From contig NC_044930.1 of NCBI RefSeq assembly GCF_003576645.1, positions 21,168,302 through 21,232,301 of the forward strand: a stretch of 64,000 bases of DNA, given 5' to 3'. The DNA comes from Ipomoea triloba (Eukaryota; Streptophyta; Magnoliopsida; Solanales; Convolvulaceae). Below the pieces are notes generated by a model. That model worked only from the letters and a program-made list of their open reading frames with translations. It was not told where the DNA came from and searched no databases. Each line of letters opens with the position of its first letter. The stretch's first letter is position 1. Shown piece after piece: positions 36,117-47,559 of this stretch. The translations under genes were made by a program, and so were the position numbers.

Positions 36117-37027
36117 TGGCATCAGAGCCACCATCGCCAAAGACATTGGTAGAAGAGGCAAACGAAAAGGACAACAGTCGGCAACAAAAGGGGGTTGGAA
36201 TGATGATTGATCCAATGTCACCTTATTACTTACATGCCTCGGATGCTCCTGGACAAGTATATGTTGCAGAGTTATTACGAGATGGAAATTATGGTGAATG
36301 GTGAATGACATGCGTGATGCATTATTTGCAAAAAAATAAAATGAGTTTTGTGGATGGAACTCTTATTATGCCAACACCAAATTCACCATATGCGGTGCAA
36401 TGCTATGGTCAAAGGTTGGCTTAAAAGTGCTATGGACAAGGATATTCGTGGTAGTGTTAGATTTGCTGTTACTGCTAGAGATATACAGTGTGATCTAGAA
36501 GAGAGGTTTGGCAAAGAAAGGGCACCAAGGGCCTTCGAAATCAGACGGGCAGTAACACTTCTCCGCGAGGATAAAGCTACTGTTTCAACCGATTATACAA
36601 AGCTTAAAAGCTTGTGGGATGAGATGAATTGCACAGCACCCTTGCCCACGTGTAACTGTCAAGGTTGCAAGTGTAACTTAACAAAGAAATAAGCAGAGTT
36701 GCGTGAAAAGGAGCAACTTTATGATTTTCTTATGGGTCTGGATGAAGATTTTAATACAGTGAAGAGTCAAATTCTTGGTACGAAACCCATACCAAGTCTT
36801 GGTGTTGCTTATCACATGGTCTCTAAAGATGAACAACGGCTTGTTTCCTCCACGGCTAAACATGGAACAGAGATGACAGGTTTCCATGTGCAGAGTCGGC
36901 ATGTTGAAAAATCACGTGAAGAGCCCATAGATAATAAGAATACACGAAAGGATAGGCTCACTTGTGGTCATTATGGGAAATTTGGGCATAAAGAAGAACA
37001 ATGTTTTGAAATAATTGGCTACCCGGC
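36116..37027 (+). pseudogene. Copia Gag remnant
   Basis: Begins MASEPPSP at the LTR/PBS boundary. The recognisable Gag has PYYLHASDAPGQ, then after a stop and frameshift near 36302 DKDIRGSVRFAVTARDIQ, DLEERFGKERAPRAFEI and KLKSLWDEM. A stop at 36690 is followed by LYDFLMGLDEDFNTVKSQIL. A zinc-knuckle region CGHYGKFGHKEEQC has Tyr where the second Cys is expected. GYPA is the last copia residue before E4. Confidence 0.8.
36117..36129 (+). other. Copia primer binding site (initiator tRNA-Met)
   Basis: TGGCATCAGAGCC directly after the LTR, one mismatch to the usual TGGTATCAGAGCC. With the last A of the LTR it also forms an ATG that opens the gag frame. Confidence 0.85.
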
Positions 37028-38330
37028 TGATGTTGTGTGTATGGTGGTGAGTGTGTGTGAATGTGAAAGTGGTAAAACGAAGAGTCAAGACTCCCCGAGT
37101 GTCGTGTCTCTCAAGGATGGCGAATGGGTACCGAATTTATGTTGGCATTTATGAGGTTGAAAGGTAAGAGTTGCAAGAATCGTAGGGAGAGGTTTTGTTC
37201 ATGGTTGGTTTGAAGGTAAGGTTGAAATAGAAAATACACAAAGGGAAAAGAAGGGGATGTATGCCTATGCTAAGCCAAAGGATTGATTATCATAGGTAGC
37301 TTGGAATTTGGTTTCGGGATTGAACTAGGGAGTCACGGTATTTGTACCGAGTGGCGTCACACTCAGACTCTCAATCGTCATTTGGTTGAGGCATTTTATT
37401 GAACACCTAGCCTACCACTCCTCTCGGATCTCGTCCTTTTGGACTAAGAGCGGAGATATAGATGAGTTGGGCTCGTGAGAGGCCGCTATCGCGCACTCTC
37501 TCACTTCCACTCGGTTCACTAACTATCCCGGCTGGAAATAGAAGCAAAGTTTGAACAACATCATCCATACAAACATCAATCATACTCCCACAATTCTCAA
37601 GATCATAAGATAAAATCTAAGCATCAATCAATAGGTTAACAAGGGCACACACACCCAAACTACACTACTCTAGCATATAAAGCATTAATAACACAAAAGA
37701 AACAAAGCAAGAATATAAAAGATCAAACTTTATAATAGAAGAAGTATATTACCTAAAGAAAGCTTTGAATCTACATCATCTTCTTCATATCCTAAACTAC
37801 TCTAATCTAAGGAGGAGTATTTGTCTTCCTCCCCAAAGGGGAAGAATTGAGAAAAGAAAACTAGATCTAAAGATTGTTGTGTGCCTCCTCCTCCTCCTCC
37901 TCCAAAGGTCTGAAATAATGAGCCTTATATAGGAGGAACAAAATAGGGGCAAGATAGACATTTTCCCGCAGCAGATTTTTAGGGTTGATATAGGGCTCTC
38001 GACGCCTGTCTCGACGCGTCGAGCCCTGAAGAAGTTTTCTACGATCTGTCCACACGCGTGGTGGAGGGCGTGGGGAGCTACTGGAATTATTCCACGCCCC
38101 TCCACATGCGTGAGAGGCTCCTACTTCATGGCTTCTTCATTTTCTGCTTAGTTTTGGCCTTAAGTCCTCCTTTTGGCTGTAGAATAGCTTAAAAACATCT
38201 TCCATACTCACGTTAGAAGTTTTGGTCACATCTGAGTCTAAATGCATGATATTCTTATGAAATGGGTAATAAACTATACAATTCTAACCCGTAAATGACC
38301 CTTAAAACAAGCTATTCTTGGTGCTTATCA
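37028..38330 (-). repeat. E4 3' LTR (1,303 bp)
   Basis: TGATGTTGTG...GGTGCTTATCA, a diverged relative of the E2 LTR. In minus reading U3 has palindromes of changed sequence (CTCGACGCGTCGAG near 38013; CCACACGCGTGG near 38050), then a textbook TATA box CTATATAAGG (37932-37923). The PPT AAGTGTGGAAACTT follows at 38331-38345. Confidence 0.85.
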
Positions 38331-38626
38331 AAGTTTCCACACTTAAATCTTGCTTGTCCTCAAGCAAGCATACTTTTCTAAACTCTAATCATCTAAGCAC
38401 CAAGGATAGTTCGTTTTCTCATTGTTAATTGATCAAGCGATGTGTGGGTGTTCGGAGTTGAGTGGGTGAAATCCCTTACACTATCTACCAAGACCACTAA
38501 ACTCATGCCGACCAAACGTAAGAAATATGCTAAGGAAGTTAAGGTCTCAAGAGATGGATATATCATAAGAAGTTTTACACCTTTCAAGCATGCAAATGAC
38601 AAAAGGGTTTCACCTTGTATTTTCTA

Positions 38627-39227
38627 GGGGCCTCCAGTCGATCCGACTAGTGGGACGATGTTTACCCCCTAGCCAATTTCCAACCAAAACGCCAAAGCCC
38701 TTTTACGTTAAAATAAGTGAGGGCAGGGACATGGACCGCTCATCGCCATGGCTTGGGCGATCACTCTATTTTCTCACTTCCTAAGATAACGTCATCAGGC
38801 GACCCGACTTCACATAGAGCCCCATGCTTTTTCGAAGACAGTGCAATGGGTGCCTGAATCCTAGCGAAGCGGCTCACCTCCTCTCTATTTTTCTCATCTT
38901 TCAGGATCTCTTCGGGGTAACCGACTTCACATGGATCTCCATGCTTTTTCGAAGACGGTGCAATGGTTACCCTGTATCCAGACTAGATGGTTCACCTCTG
39001 TTTTTATCTCTCGGGGTGGCCTTTGCCTTTTTTTTTTCTTTTCACCGTATCAACCCCTCATGCCTTTTTCTAGGGAGTAGGGATTTTTTTCACTCTAAGC
39101 TCACTTAGGCTCACCTTTTGCCCCATGTCTTGCTAAGATTAATTCAATTTTCGGGTTTCGTAATTTTTATCTTTCTAAAACTTAAGGGATTCACACTCCC
39201 ACTTCGAGAGATCTTTGACTAAGGTCC
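38627..39227 (-). other. Structured non-coding domain in E4
   Basis: Counterpart of 10416-11011. Unit 1 stem TCAGGCGACCC (38795-38805) with GGGTGCCTGA (38848-38857); unit 2 stem GGGTAACC (38915-38922) with GGTTACCC (38965-38972), a perfect 8-bp pair unlike either stem in E2 or E3. Unit 2 keeps the inner CATGGATCTCCATG hairpin, and both units keep CCGACTTCACAT and TTTTTCGAAGAC. The ATCGCC/GGGCGAT hairpin is also present. Confidence 0.75.
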
Positions 39228-39474
39228 AAACAAAATGCAAGGTGAAGAACATGCAAGCACACATAAAAATTTTCAATTTTGGGTCAAATTGTGCAAATTG
39301 GTGCAAAGTGTAACTTCCAAAGCATATTTAAAACATTCAAATTTGGCACAAGGTTAGGAGCCTTCCTAGATAGTATTGGCAATAACACGCCCTCTAGTTC
39401 CTATACCTTATCACTCAATTAATCAACTATTTCAAGAAGCATAAATCCTTTCCACACATAAAAGTGAACATCGT

Positions 39475-40724
39475 CCTTGAAATTTGGTTGTCTTGCATAT
39501 GCCCATTGTCATGATAATGACAAATTTCAAGCTCGTAGCCACCCTTGCATTTTCGTTGGTTACCCCGGTGGACAGAAAGTATATAAGCTTTATGACATTA
39601 TAGATCAAAAGTTTCTTGTATCCTGAGGCGTTGTTTTCCTGGAAGATATTTTTCCATGCAGAAATCAAAGCTTTGATCTAAACCATACTTCTGCCACTCA
39701 CTCTCAACCTGGGATTATTGATGATGAATATCTTACAAACTTTTAAAAATGTATAAAAGAGGATATCACACCGATCGATGTACCAAGTTCCACGGTTGTT
39801 GTTGAAGCCACACATGATCAACAACCCACTGCTTCCCCATCACCAAGCTCACTAGAAACAACCAGCTCACCTCCCACGACTACAGACATCCGCCGCCAAC
39901 CTGCTCATTTAGCAGATTTTCAAGTTGATTTACCTCAATCTTTCAACAAGTCATCAAAATCTCCGACTAGAAACATGGTATATCCTTTATCCTCTTTTGT
40001 TGCTTATGATAAACTTTCAAACTCACATCGCGCTTTTTTGACGGCCATCGCAAACCTTGATGAGCCTAAGCATTTTTATCAAGTAGTTCGACATTCTTAT
40101 TGGCGTGAAGCCATGCAAAGGGAAACTCAGGCACTTGAACAAAATGGAACGTGGGACATTGTACCCCTATCATCCGGGAAGAAAGCCATCGCTTCTAAAT
40201 GGGTCTACAAAATAAAATTCAAACCCAATGGAGAGGTAGAACTCTATAAAGCTCGCCTTGTTGCCAAAGGTTTTTCCCAAGTAGGGTGTAGATTTTCACC
40301 AGACATTCGCTCCCATCGCGAAATTGGTCACTATTCGTTGTTTGTTGACCATAGCATTTAAGAAAGATTGGGAAATTCAACAACTTGACGTTAATAATGC
40401 TTTCCTCCATGGTGATCTCCATGAAGATGTTTACATGCATGTTCCACAAGGCTTTGTAAAACCGGGAGATATGCGAGTACGTAAGCTTAAGAAATCTTTA
40501 TATCGTCTCCGAAACTGGTACCATAAATTCACCACAGCTCTCCTCAGTGTGAGTTTTACTCAATCTCATGCTGATCACTCCTTATTCATACACTCACGAG
40601 GTACTACATATGTGGCTGCTCTCATTTATGTCGATGATGTGCTCTTAGTTGGCAATGACAAAGAAAAGATACACTCCCTTAAGGCCTTTCTTGACGATAA
40701 ATTTGGAATAAAAGATTTGGGTTC
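39475..40724 (+). pseudogene. Copia integrase end and reverse transcriptase N-part
   Basis: Starts with FGCLAYAHCHDNDKF and CIFVGYPGGQKVYKLYD, the integrase-RT connection. After two stops comes RT: HSYWREAMQRETQALEQNGTW, SKWVYKIKF, a frameshift near 40290, DWEIQQLDVNNAFLHGDL and the catalytic YVDDVLLVGND (40627-40659). At KDLGS it is split by E5. Confidence 0.85.
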
Positions 40725-41397
40725 TGATGCATGTAGTTTTCGCGGTGGATGGAAAGAAGTAGGTGTTAAAACGGGAAGAAGTTCCCGAGTATCGTTCTCA
40801 AAGGATGGCAAGGAGGGAATTTGAGCGGTAAGGGGATTAAGCACAAGAGTGTTTAGTGTTTAAAAGCTAACCCAAGCATAGTAAGAAATGTGCATGAAAA
40901 ATAATGAAAATAAGGAACAAACGTTGGAAACAATCAATTGGAAAAGAGGATTTGGACCTTGCAACTCATATAGGTATCCTTGATTTCCTAAGATACTAGG
41001 CTAGCAACACTTAGATAATGAAAATGAGGCAAGGCAACAATGCCAACGCCACTCTCGTGGTCATTAGCCTATCATCTAGTCCATGGTCCCATTCTCATGG
41101 CAACTAGGCTAGGTGAGGCAAATTATCGAGCACGTGGTGTGCTATTTGCCTTCCAATCCCCCTTCTCTCGAAGGCGGGAAGGAAATGTGCTAGGCTAGGC
41201 TAAGGAGTAACCCTACTCTCGTAGGTGAGACTCCTTCTCCAAACACCTCTCATATAGGTTGATCACCCCTACACAAGAGTCAAAGTAGATAACCACTCAC
41301 ACAATCAAACTCATAATCAAAGCAATTGCGAAACCTAATTGATCAATTCAAAGCTCAAGAATATCCATACAAAATTGCTCAATCCAAATCCACAATG
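39566..41397 (+). repeat. 1.8-kb duplicated block, copy 1
   Basis: Equals 41399-43214 at a constant offset of 1,833, spanning copia RT and the start of solo LTR E5. A single N at 41398 separates the copies. Confidence 0.9.
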
Positions 41398-44003
41398 NCG
41401 GTGGACAGAAAGTATATAAGCTTTATGACATTATAGATCAAAAGTTTCTTGTATCCTGAGGCGTTGTTTTCCTGGAAGATATTTTTCCATGCAGAAATCA
41501 AAGCTTTGATCTAAACCATACTTCTGCCACTCACTCTCAACCTGGGATTATTGATGATGAATATCTTACAAACTTTTAAAAATGTATAAAAGAGGATATC
41601 ACACCGATCGATGTACCAAGTTCCACGGTTGTTGTTGAAGCCACACATGATCAACAACCCACTGCTTCCCCATCACCAAGCTCACTAGAAACAACCAGCT
41701 CACCTCCCACGACTACAGACATCCGCCGCCAACCTGCTCATTTAGCAGATTTTCAAGTTGATTTACCTCAATCTTTCAACAAGTCATCAAAATCTCCGAC
41801 TAGAAACATGGTATATCCTTTATCCTCTTTTGTTGCTTATGATAAACTTTCAAACTCACATCGCGCTTTTTTGACGGCCATCGCAAACCTTGATGAGCCT
41901 AAGCATTTTTATCAAGTAGTTCGACATTCTTATTGGCGTGAAGCCATGCAAAGGGAAACTCAGGCACTTGAACAAAATGGAACGTGGGACATTGTACCCC
42001 TATCATCCGGGAAGAAAGCCATCGCTTCTAAATGGGTCTACAAAATAAAATTCAAACCCAATGGAGAGGTAGAACTCTATAAAGCTCGCCTTGTTGCCAA
42101 AGGTTTTTCCCAAGTAGGGTGTAGATTTTCACCAGACATTCGCTCCCATCGCGAAATTGGTCACTATTCGTTGTTTGTTGACCATAGCATTTAAGAAAGA
42201 TTGGGAAATTCAACAACTTGACGTTAATAATGCTTTCCTCCATGGTGATCTCCATGAAGATGTTTACATGCATGTTCCACAAGGCTTTGTAAAACCGGGA
42301 GATATGCGAGTACGTAAGCTTAAGAAATCTTTATATCGTCTCCGAAACTGGTACCATAAATTCACCACAGCTCTCCTCAGTGTGAGTTTTACTCAATCTC
42401 ATGCTGATCACTCCTTATTCATACACTCACGAGGTACTACATATGTGGCTGCTCTCATTTATGTCGATGATGTGCTCTTAGTTGGCAATGACAAAGAAAA
42501 GATACACTCCCTTAAGGCCTTTCTTGACGATAAATTTGGAATAAAAGATTTGGGTTCTGATGCATGTAGTTTTCGCGGTGGATGGAAAGAAGTAGGTGTT
42601 AAAACGGGAAGAAGTTCCCGAGTATCGTTCTCAAAGGATGGCAAGGAGGGAATTTGAGCGGTAAGGGGATTAAGCACAAGAGTGTTTAGTGTTTAAAAGC
42701 TAACCCAAGCATAGTAAGAAATGTGCATGAAAAATAATGAAAATAAGGAACAAACGTTGGAAACAATCAATTGGAAAAGAGGATTTGGACCTTGCAACTC
42801 ATATAGGTATCCTTGATTTCCTAAGATACTAGGCTAGCAACACTTAGATAATGAAAATGAGGCAAGGCAACAATGCCAACGCCACTCTCGTGGTCATTAG
42901 CCTATCATCTAGTCCATGGTCCCATTCTCATGGCAACTAGGCTAGGTGAGGCAAATTATCGAGCACGTGGTGTGCTATTTGCCTTCCAATCCCCCTTCTC
43001 TCGAAGGCGGGAAGGAAATGTGCTAGGCTAGGCTAAGGAGTAACCCTACTCTCGTAGGTGAGACTCCTTCTCCAAACACCTCTCATATAGGTTGATCACC
43101 CCTACACAAGAGTCAAAGTAGATAACCACTCACACAATCAAACTCATAATCAAAGCAATTGCGAAACCTAATTGATCAATTCAAAGCTCAAGAATATCCA
43201 TACAAAATTGCTCANGATCAATTCAAAGCTCAAGAATATCCATACAAAATTGCTCAATCCAAATCCACAATGAACTATCTAATCATACTTGGAATTGAAA
43301 TAGCAAAAGGCAAAAGTAATGACAAGAAATTAAGATGAAGACTTAGCTTGAAATTGAACTTTGAACTTGAACTTGAATGTTAATCTCAATCTTGCAACAA
43401 TGGAATTCTTCTCTAATTCTAATCTAAACCTATGAATTGCAATGTGGAGTGAATTGGGAGAGATCTCTCTAGGCTAATCCTAGAGAGAGAAATATTCTAA
43501 GATGATCTCAGATTGAAGTGTTGGATCCCTAAGTCTAAGTCTAACTCCTCTGAAAATTGGCTTATTTCCCCTTTTAAACATTGCGAAACTGCCAAAACTT
43601 CCGCGACGGACGCTAGGGTGGACGCGCGTCCACAGCGTCCCTCGCGTCCAGATTTGAAACTTCAGAGCGGGAGCTGATGGACGCCGGCCTGGACGCAAGT
43701 CCAGGGTGATCTTCTGCTGAACTGGGCAAACTTCAGAGAGCAAAAACTTGGACGCAGGCGCGTCCAAGGCCTACTTTTGCCTTCCAACTCCGCTTGTGAA
43801 TCTATCTCCGAAATCCATGCCGTTTTCCACCTTTTTGCACATCTTTTTACCTACAAAACAATTAACAAAGCATGGAACGGGGTCCAATGGCTATAACAAG
43901 CATTCTAACGCAATTAAGGGCCAAATCAATCACAAAAGTAACGAATTGTGCACTAGACGATCCGATAATGACCTTATAAAGGTGGCATCTTTTGCACTTA
44001 TCA
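40725..44003 (-). repeat. E5: solo LTR in copia RT
   Basis: TGATGCATGTAG...GCACTTATCA flanked by GGTTC at 40720-40724 and 44004-44008; the copia frame resumes as GSIKFFLGIEVAR. Without the duplicated block its length is about 1.4 kb. Minus-strand U3 shows GGACGCGCGTCC-type palindromes (about 43615-43760) upstream of TTTAAAAGG, the same layout as the other Athila-like LTRs with a different palindrome sequence. Confidence 0.85.
41399..43214 (+). repeat. 1.8-kb duplicated block, copy 2
   Basis: Second placement of 39566-41381, bounded by single Ns at 41398 and 43215. The 41 bases before the second N (43174-43214) are repeated right after it (43216-43256). This looks like an extra contig inserted into the scaffold; the RT frames here (41808-42657) are not a second gene. 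Confidence 0.9.
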
Positions 44004-44829
44004 GGTTCCATTAAATTCTTTCTTGGTATTGAGGTAGCTCGAACTCCCCATGGATTGGTTTTAAGCCAATGTAAATATGCACTTAACATTTTAGCTAAGA
44101 GTGGATTAGAAGGATGTCGCCCAAGTGCATTCCCCATTGAACAAAATCATAATCTACATGCTGATTGTGATGGGGTTCTCGTTGATGCCTCTCAGTATCG
44201 TCGCTTAGTTGGACGACTATTGTATCTTACAGTAACAAGGCTAGACATCACTTATGCAGTTAATATCCTTAGCCAATTTGTCAGTACCCCGCGACAAGAG
44301 CACATGGATGCTGCTTATCGGCTGCTACGTTATCTATAAAATGCCCCAGGTCAAGGAATCTTGCTTTCTAACTCAACCGAATTGGATATACTCACCGTTC
44401 ATGCATGGGATATTATATCACTTTGGGCAGCTCACCAATCTCATGGCGTACTAAACACCAATATGTTGTTTCCAGTTCCTCAGCTGAGGCTGAATATCGT
44501 GCTATGGTCGTTACTATAAGTGAAATTTTATGGCTTTGTTGGCTCCTAAGAGATCTTTGTGCTCCTCAATCTCGTCCAACTACTCTATTTTGCGATAACC
44601 AAGCCGCTATATATACAAATAACAACCAATCGGGTTTATCATGAACGCACGAAGCACGTCGAGATGGATTGCTATTTTGTTCGGGAACGAGTTCAATCCA
44701 TTGAAATTGCACCACGAAAAATTCACAAGCGCGCTAAGCTAGCAAACATCTTTACTAAGGCTCTTGGTAAAGATCGTTTTCACTCTTTGCTTGTCAAGTT
44801 GGGCATTCTTAACATCCATGCGCCAACTT
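44004..44829 (+). pseudogene. Copia RT end and RNase H
   Basis: Continues RT: KFFLGIEVARTPHGLVLSQ, DASQYRRLVGRLLYLT, then after stops RNase H: VVSSSSAEAEYRAM, FCDNQAAIY, and the end HVEMDCYFVRERVQ, LANIFTKALG, GILNIHAPT. Stop at 44829 next to the PPT. Frameshifts near 44340, 44400 and 44640. Confidence 0.88.
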
Positions 44830-44839
44830 GAGGAGGGCG
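44825..44839 (+). other. Copia polypurine tract
   Basis: AACTTGAGGAGGGCG immediately before the 3' LTR. Confidence 0.8.
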
Positions 44840-45646
44840 TGATGGACTTCACGTACATGCACATCACCAACTGCTCTCATCACAAGATATGGAAGGATCA
44901 CCAACGACTCTCATCACAAGATATGGAAGGATCATTAATTTTTAGAAAACAATATATTTTCCATGTAATCTTACCTTTTGTATTCCTTAATTCTTACACA
45001 TACATATCTTAGGATTCTTAGCAGATTACTTTTCCTGTATATATATATTTCTTCATTCCTTTGTTTCAACAGTAGAATACAATATACAATAAAATAATTG
45101 GAGTTTATTATCGAAATGGTCTCTCGACTATTGTCAAATTACCAATTTGGTTCTCGACAATTTTTCGTGCCAAATTAAGTCCCTCGACTTTGAAAATTTT
45201 AACCAATTTGGTCCTTTGTTTATTTTGCCGTTAAACATCCGTTAAAATCAGGACCAAATTGGTGATTTTGTTATAGTCAAGGAACCAAATTGGTAATTTT
45301 GCTATAGTCAATGGACCATTTCAGTGAAAAATTAATTACCAATTTGGTCTTTTGACTATAGAAAATTTACCAATTTGGTCCCTTGACTATAGCAAAATTA
45401 CCAATTTGGTCCCGATTTAACGGATGTTTAACGGTAAAATAAACGGAGGACCAAATTGACTAAAATTTTCATAGTCAAGGGACTTAGTTGGACACGAAAA
45501 ATTGTCGAGGACCAAATTGGTAATTTCGCAATAGTTAAGGGACAATTTCGGTAATAAGCTCAAATAATTATTTCATCTTCCTCACCCTGTTCTGTCTCAT
45601 CCTTGCATATAGCAAGTAGATTTCCACAACCTTCTCCTTTTCTTCA
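44840..45646 (+). repeat. Copia 3' LTR, split by a MITE
   Basis: TGATGGACTTCACG...TTCTTCA. LTR parts 44840-45099 and 45570-45646 match 35783-36116. Confidence 0.9.
45100..45561. mobile_element. Foldback MITE (462 bp) in copia 3' LTR
   Basis: Flanked by AAATAATT at 45092-45099 and 45562-45569, where the 5' LTR has it once. Ends GAGTTTATTATCGAAAT and, inverted, GAGCTTATTACCGAAAT. Almost the whole element is an imperfect palindrome of ACCAATTTGGTC and GACTATAG motifs. An 8-bp (possibly 9-bp) target duplication fits hAT or Mutator; I cannot choose. Confidence 0.85.
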
Positions 45647-45651
45647 GAAAT

Positions 45652-47559
45652 GCCATTAACGAAATTACAGTAAAAAGAGTGTTGGTGTACTGTTATATTT
45701 ACAGAGCAGTTCGTAAACTCGTGACAAAGAGATAGATTGAGTTCTTACTCCGAAGATAAAACCGTATGTTCTGTAATATACCTACATACAACAATATTAT
45801 GATGGCAATGAAGTTAGAGAAATGATCTGCAAAAACTACTAAAATGAAACTACTTAATGACCCATTAACATGAAACACAATGAAATAATAATCAGGACAG
45901 AACAACATAATAATAAATTAAATTATATTATGATCTGATGTTTCCTGCTGCATCCAATGAATTCAAGATAAGTCACTTTTCATTCTTACCATAGAAGTAT
46001 CTGCCGCAGCTAATCTCATTATTCAAGCAAGGTAACACCCCTACCATTCCAAATGGGTGGTTGTAAGTTCAATCGGGAAACTTAAATTCTTTAGATTAAA
46101 AATGTTTGAGAAAGTATAAAACAAATAATACTCCGTACTATTTAAAGAATCATGAGTATTTTAAAAAGAATAATTAATTAATACATATATATTAAAGTTT
46201 CATATTGATCGAATGCATAAACAATTATATTTTTTTTCATTTCTTTCTTTCCTATTTTTAATTCCATTGTTCAAAAGGCATGAGAGGAAAAGAGTAATTA
46301 ATTTAAATTTTATGATTACTAAAAGATTTGAATCCTGTATTATTTAGCATGTGCAAGGAACAACCTTCGTGAACTCCTAGGTGCTCTGTATACCAAACTG
46401 TGACTCTCATATGATCTTCAATACTCCGAGCAGGAAAGGTCAAAACTTTAGTGCCCCCATGCACAAACATGTAGTCCAAACTACACTCGTCACACTCTGA
46501 GTGTTGTTATATGTGGTTTGGTTCAACGTGTACCGATGTTTTACTTTCTTATGCCTACAAATACTTGCGGCTAAAAAGGTTAGGGACTCATGATGGAATA
46601 ATATAATATGTCAAATTGTTATTATCATTATTATTATTATTTATAATAATTATATTAGTCCAAGGATAAGAAGTCATGACAAGAAAATAGGAAAGGCTAC
46701 GGGAAATTGTAACCGCACATAAAAGACCTAAAGGCTCTGGGATCAGACAAGGGGCAAGCCTATTCAGTCCTAAATAACCTCTCTTCTACGTATTCTTCTT
46801 CCTCTTTCAATCCAGTCCATGGCCATGGTTGTCTTTGTACGTGTTCTACACCTACAACATACATAATGTATTTTAACTTGTCTTAGCCCAAAAAGACCTG
46901 TGATTTTCACCGTTTTAGTTTTCACGTTAAATATCCTTGATTTGTTTATTTATTAGGTCCCTGCAATCATTTTATACTATTCATATTTTCTACGGAGAAA
47001 TCTATTTTCTCCGTCAGGTGGGTTTAGTTATTCATTTATCATGATTTTAATATTTGTGAGTTTTTTAAAGTATTCATCACCCATGTACGTTGTGTTTGGG
47101 TTTGTTGTGCACCAATTGCATTACTGTGATGCATTTTTAAAAAGGTGATGCCGTAATCGTGCAGTTCTGGTAAGAAAGAGTGCACATGCATGATGCATTC
47201 TGATTTTGTCCTTTTATTTTGGATTGGTGTGCATTTTGTTTGGTTTAGGTGTGCACTTGTGTTTTTAGTGTTGTGCACTACACGTACTTAGTTATGCACT
47301 CCAATATTTAATAGTATTTGTTTCATGATTAATATCAAAAATTTTGAAGATACACATTTATGTGTTTAATATTTGTATGTTTTACTATGTTACCTAGTTT
47401 TTTTTTTTTTTTTTGATGGATGTTACCTACCTAACAAGGTAAATTATTGCATGAAACGTGGTTAACACATTTATGTGAACTACTACTACCCAAAACGACG
47501 TCACTTTAACGTAAAAAAAATAAATTCAATAGTCAATAACGGTGTGATCTGCTATGCCG
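45652..47559. other. AT-rich intergenic DNA, nothing recognised
   Basis: Continuation of the pre-copia locus. Contains an (ATT)n-like tract near 46620 and a T16 run near 47400. No supported gene on either strand. Confidence 0.6.

Larger units (their letters stand above)
37028..39474 (-). mobile_element. E4: Athila-like element, 3' LTR plus 3' interior, truncated
   Basis: Inserted in copia gag. It holds the 3' LTR (37028-38330), PPT, structured domain and about 250 bp more, then joins copia integrase sequence near 39475 without a second LTR. The deletion removed the rest of E4 together with copia protease and integrase core. The left flank CCGGC has no partner, as expected for such a deletion. 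Confidence 0.7.
35783..45646 (+). mobile_element. Ty1/copia element, dead, with three nested insertions
   Basis: TGATGGA...TTCTTCA LTRs bounded by GAAAT on both sides. Plus-strand order: 5' LTR, initiator-Met-type PBS, gag remnant, E4 insertion, end of integrase-RT, solo LTR E5, RT end-RNase H, PPT, 3' LTR containing a MITE. Protease and the integrase core are missing. Frames have several stops and shifts. The assembled length includes a duplicated block, so the real element is about 1.9 kb shorter. Confidence 0.92.

Noticed and set aside
41808..42657. Second copia reverse transcriptase gene
   Set aside because: Same sequence as 39975-40824 within a block bounded by lone Ns; almost certainly the same locus placed twice.
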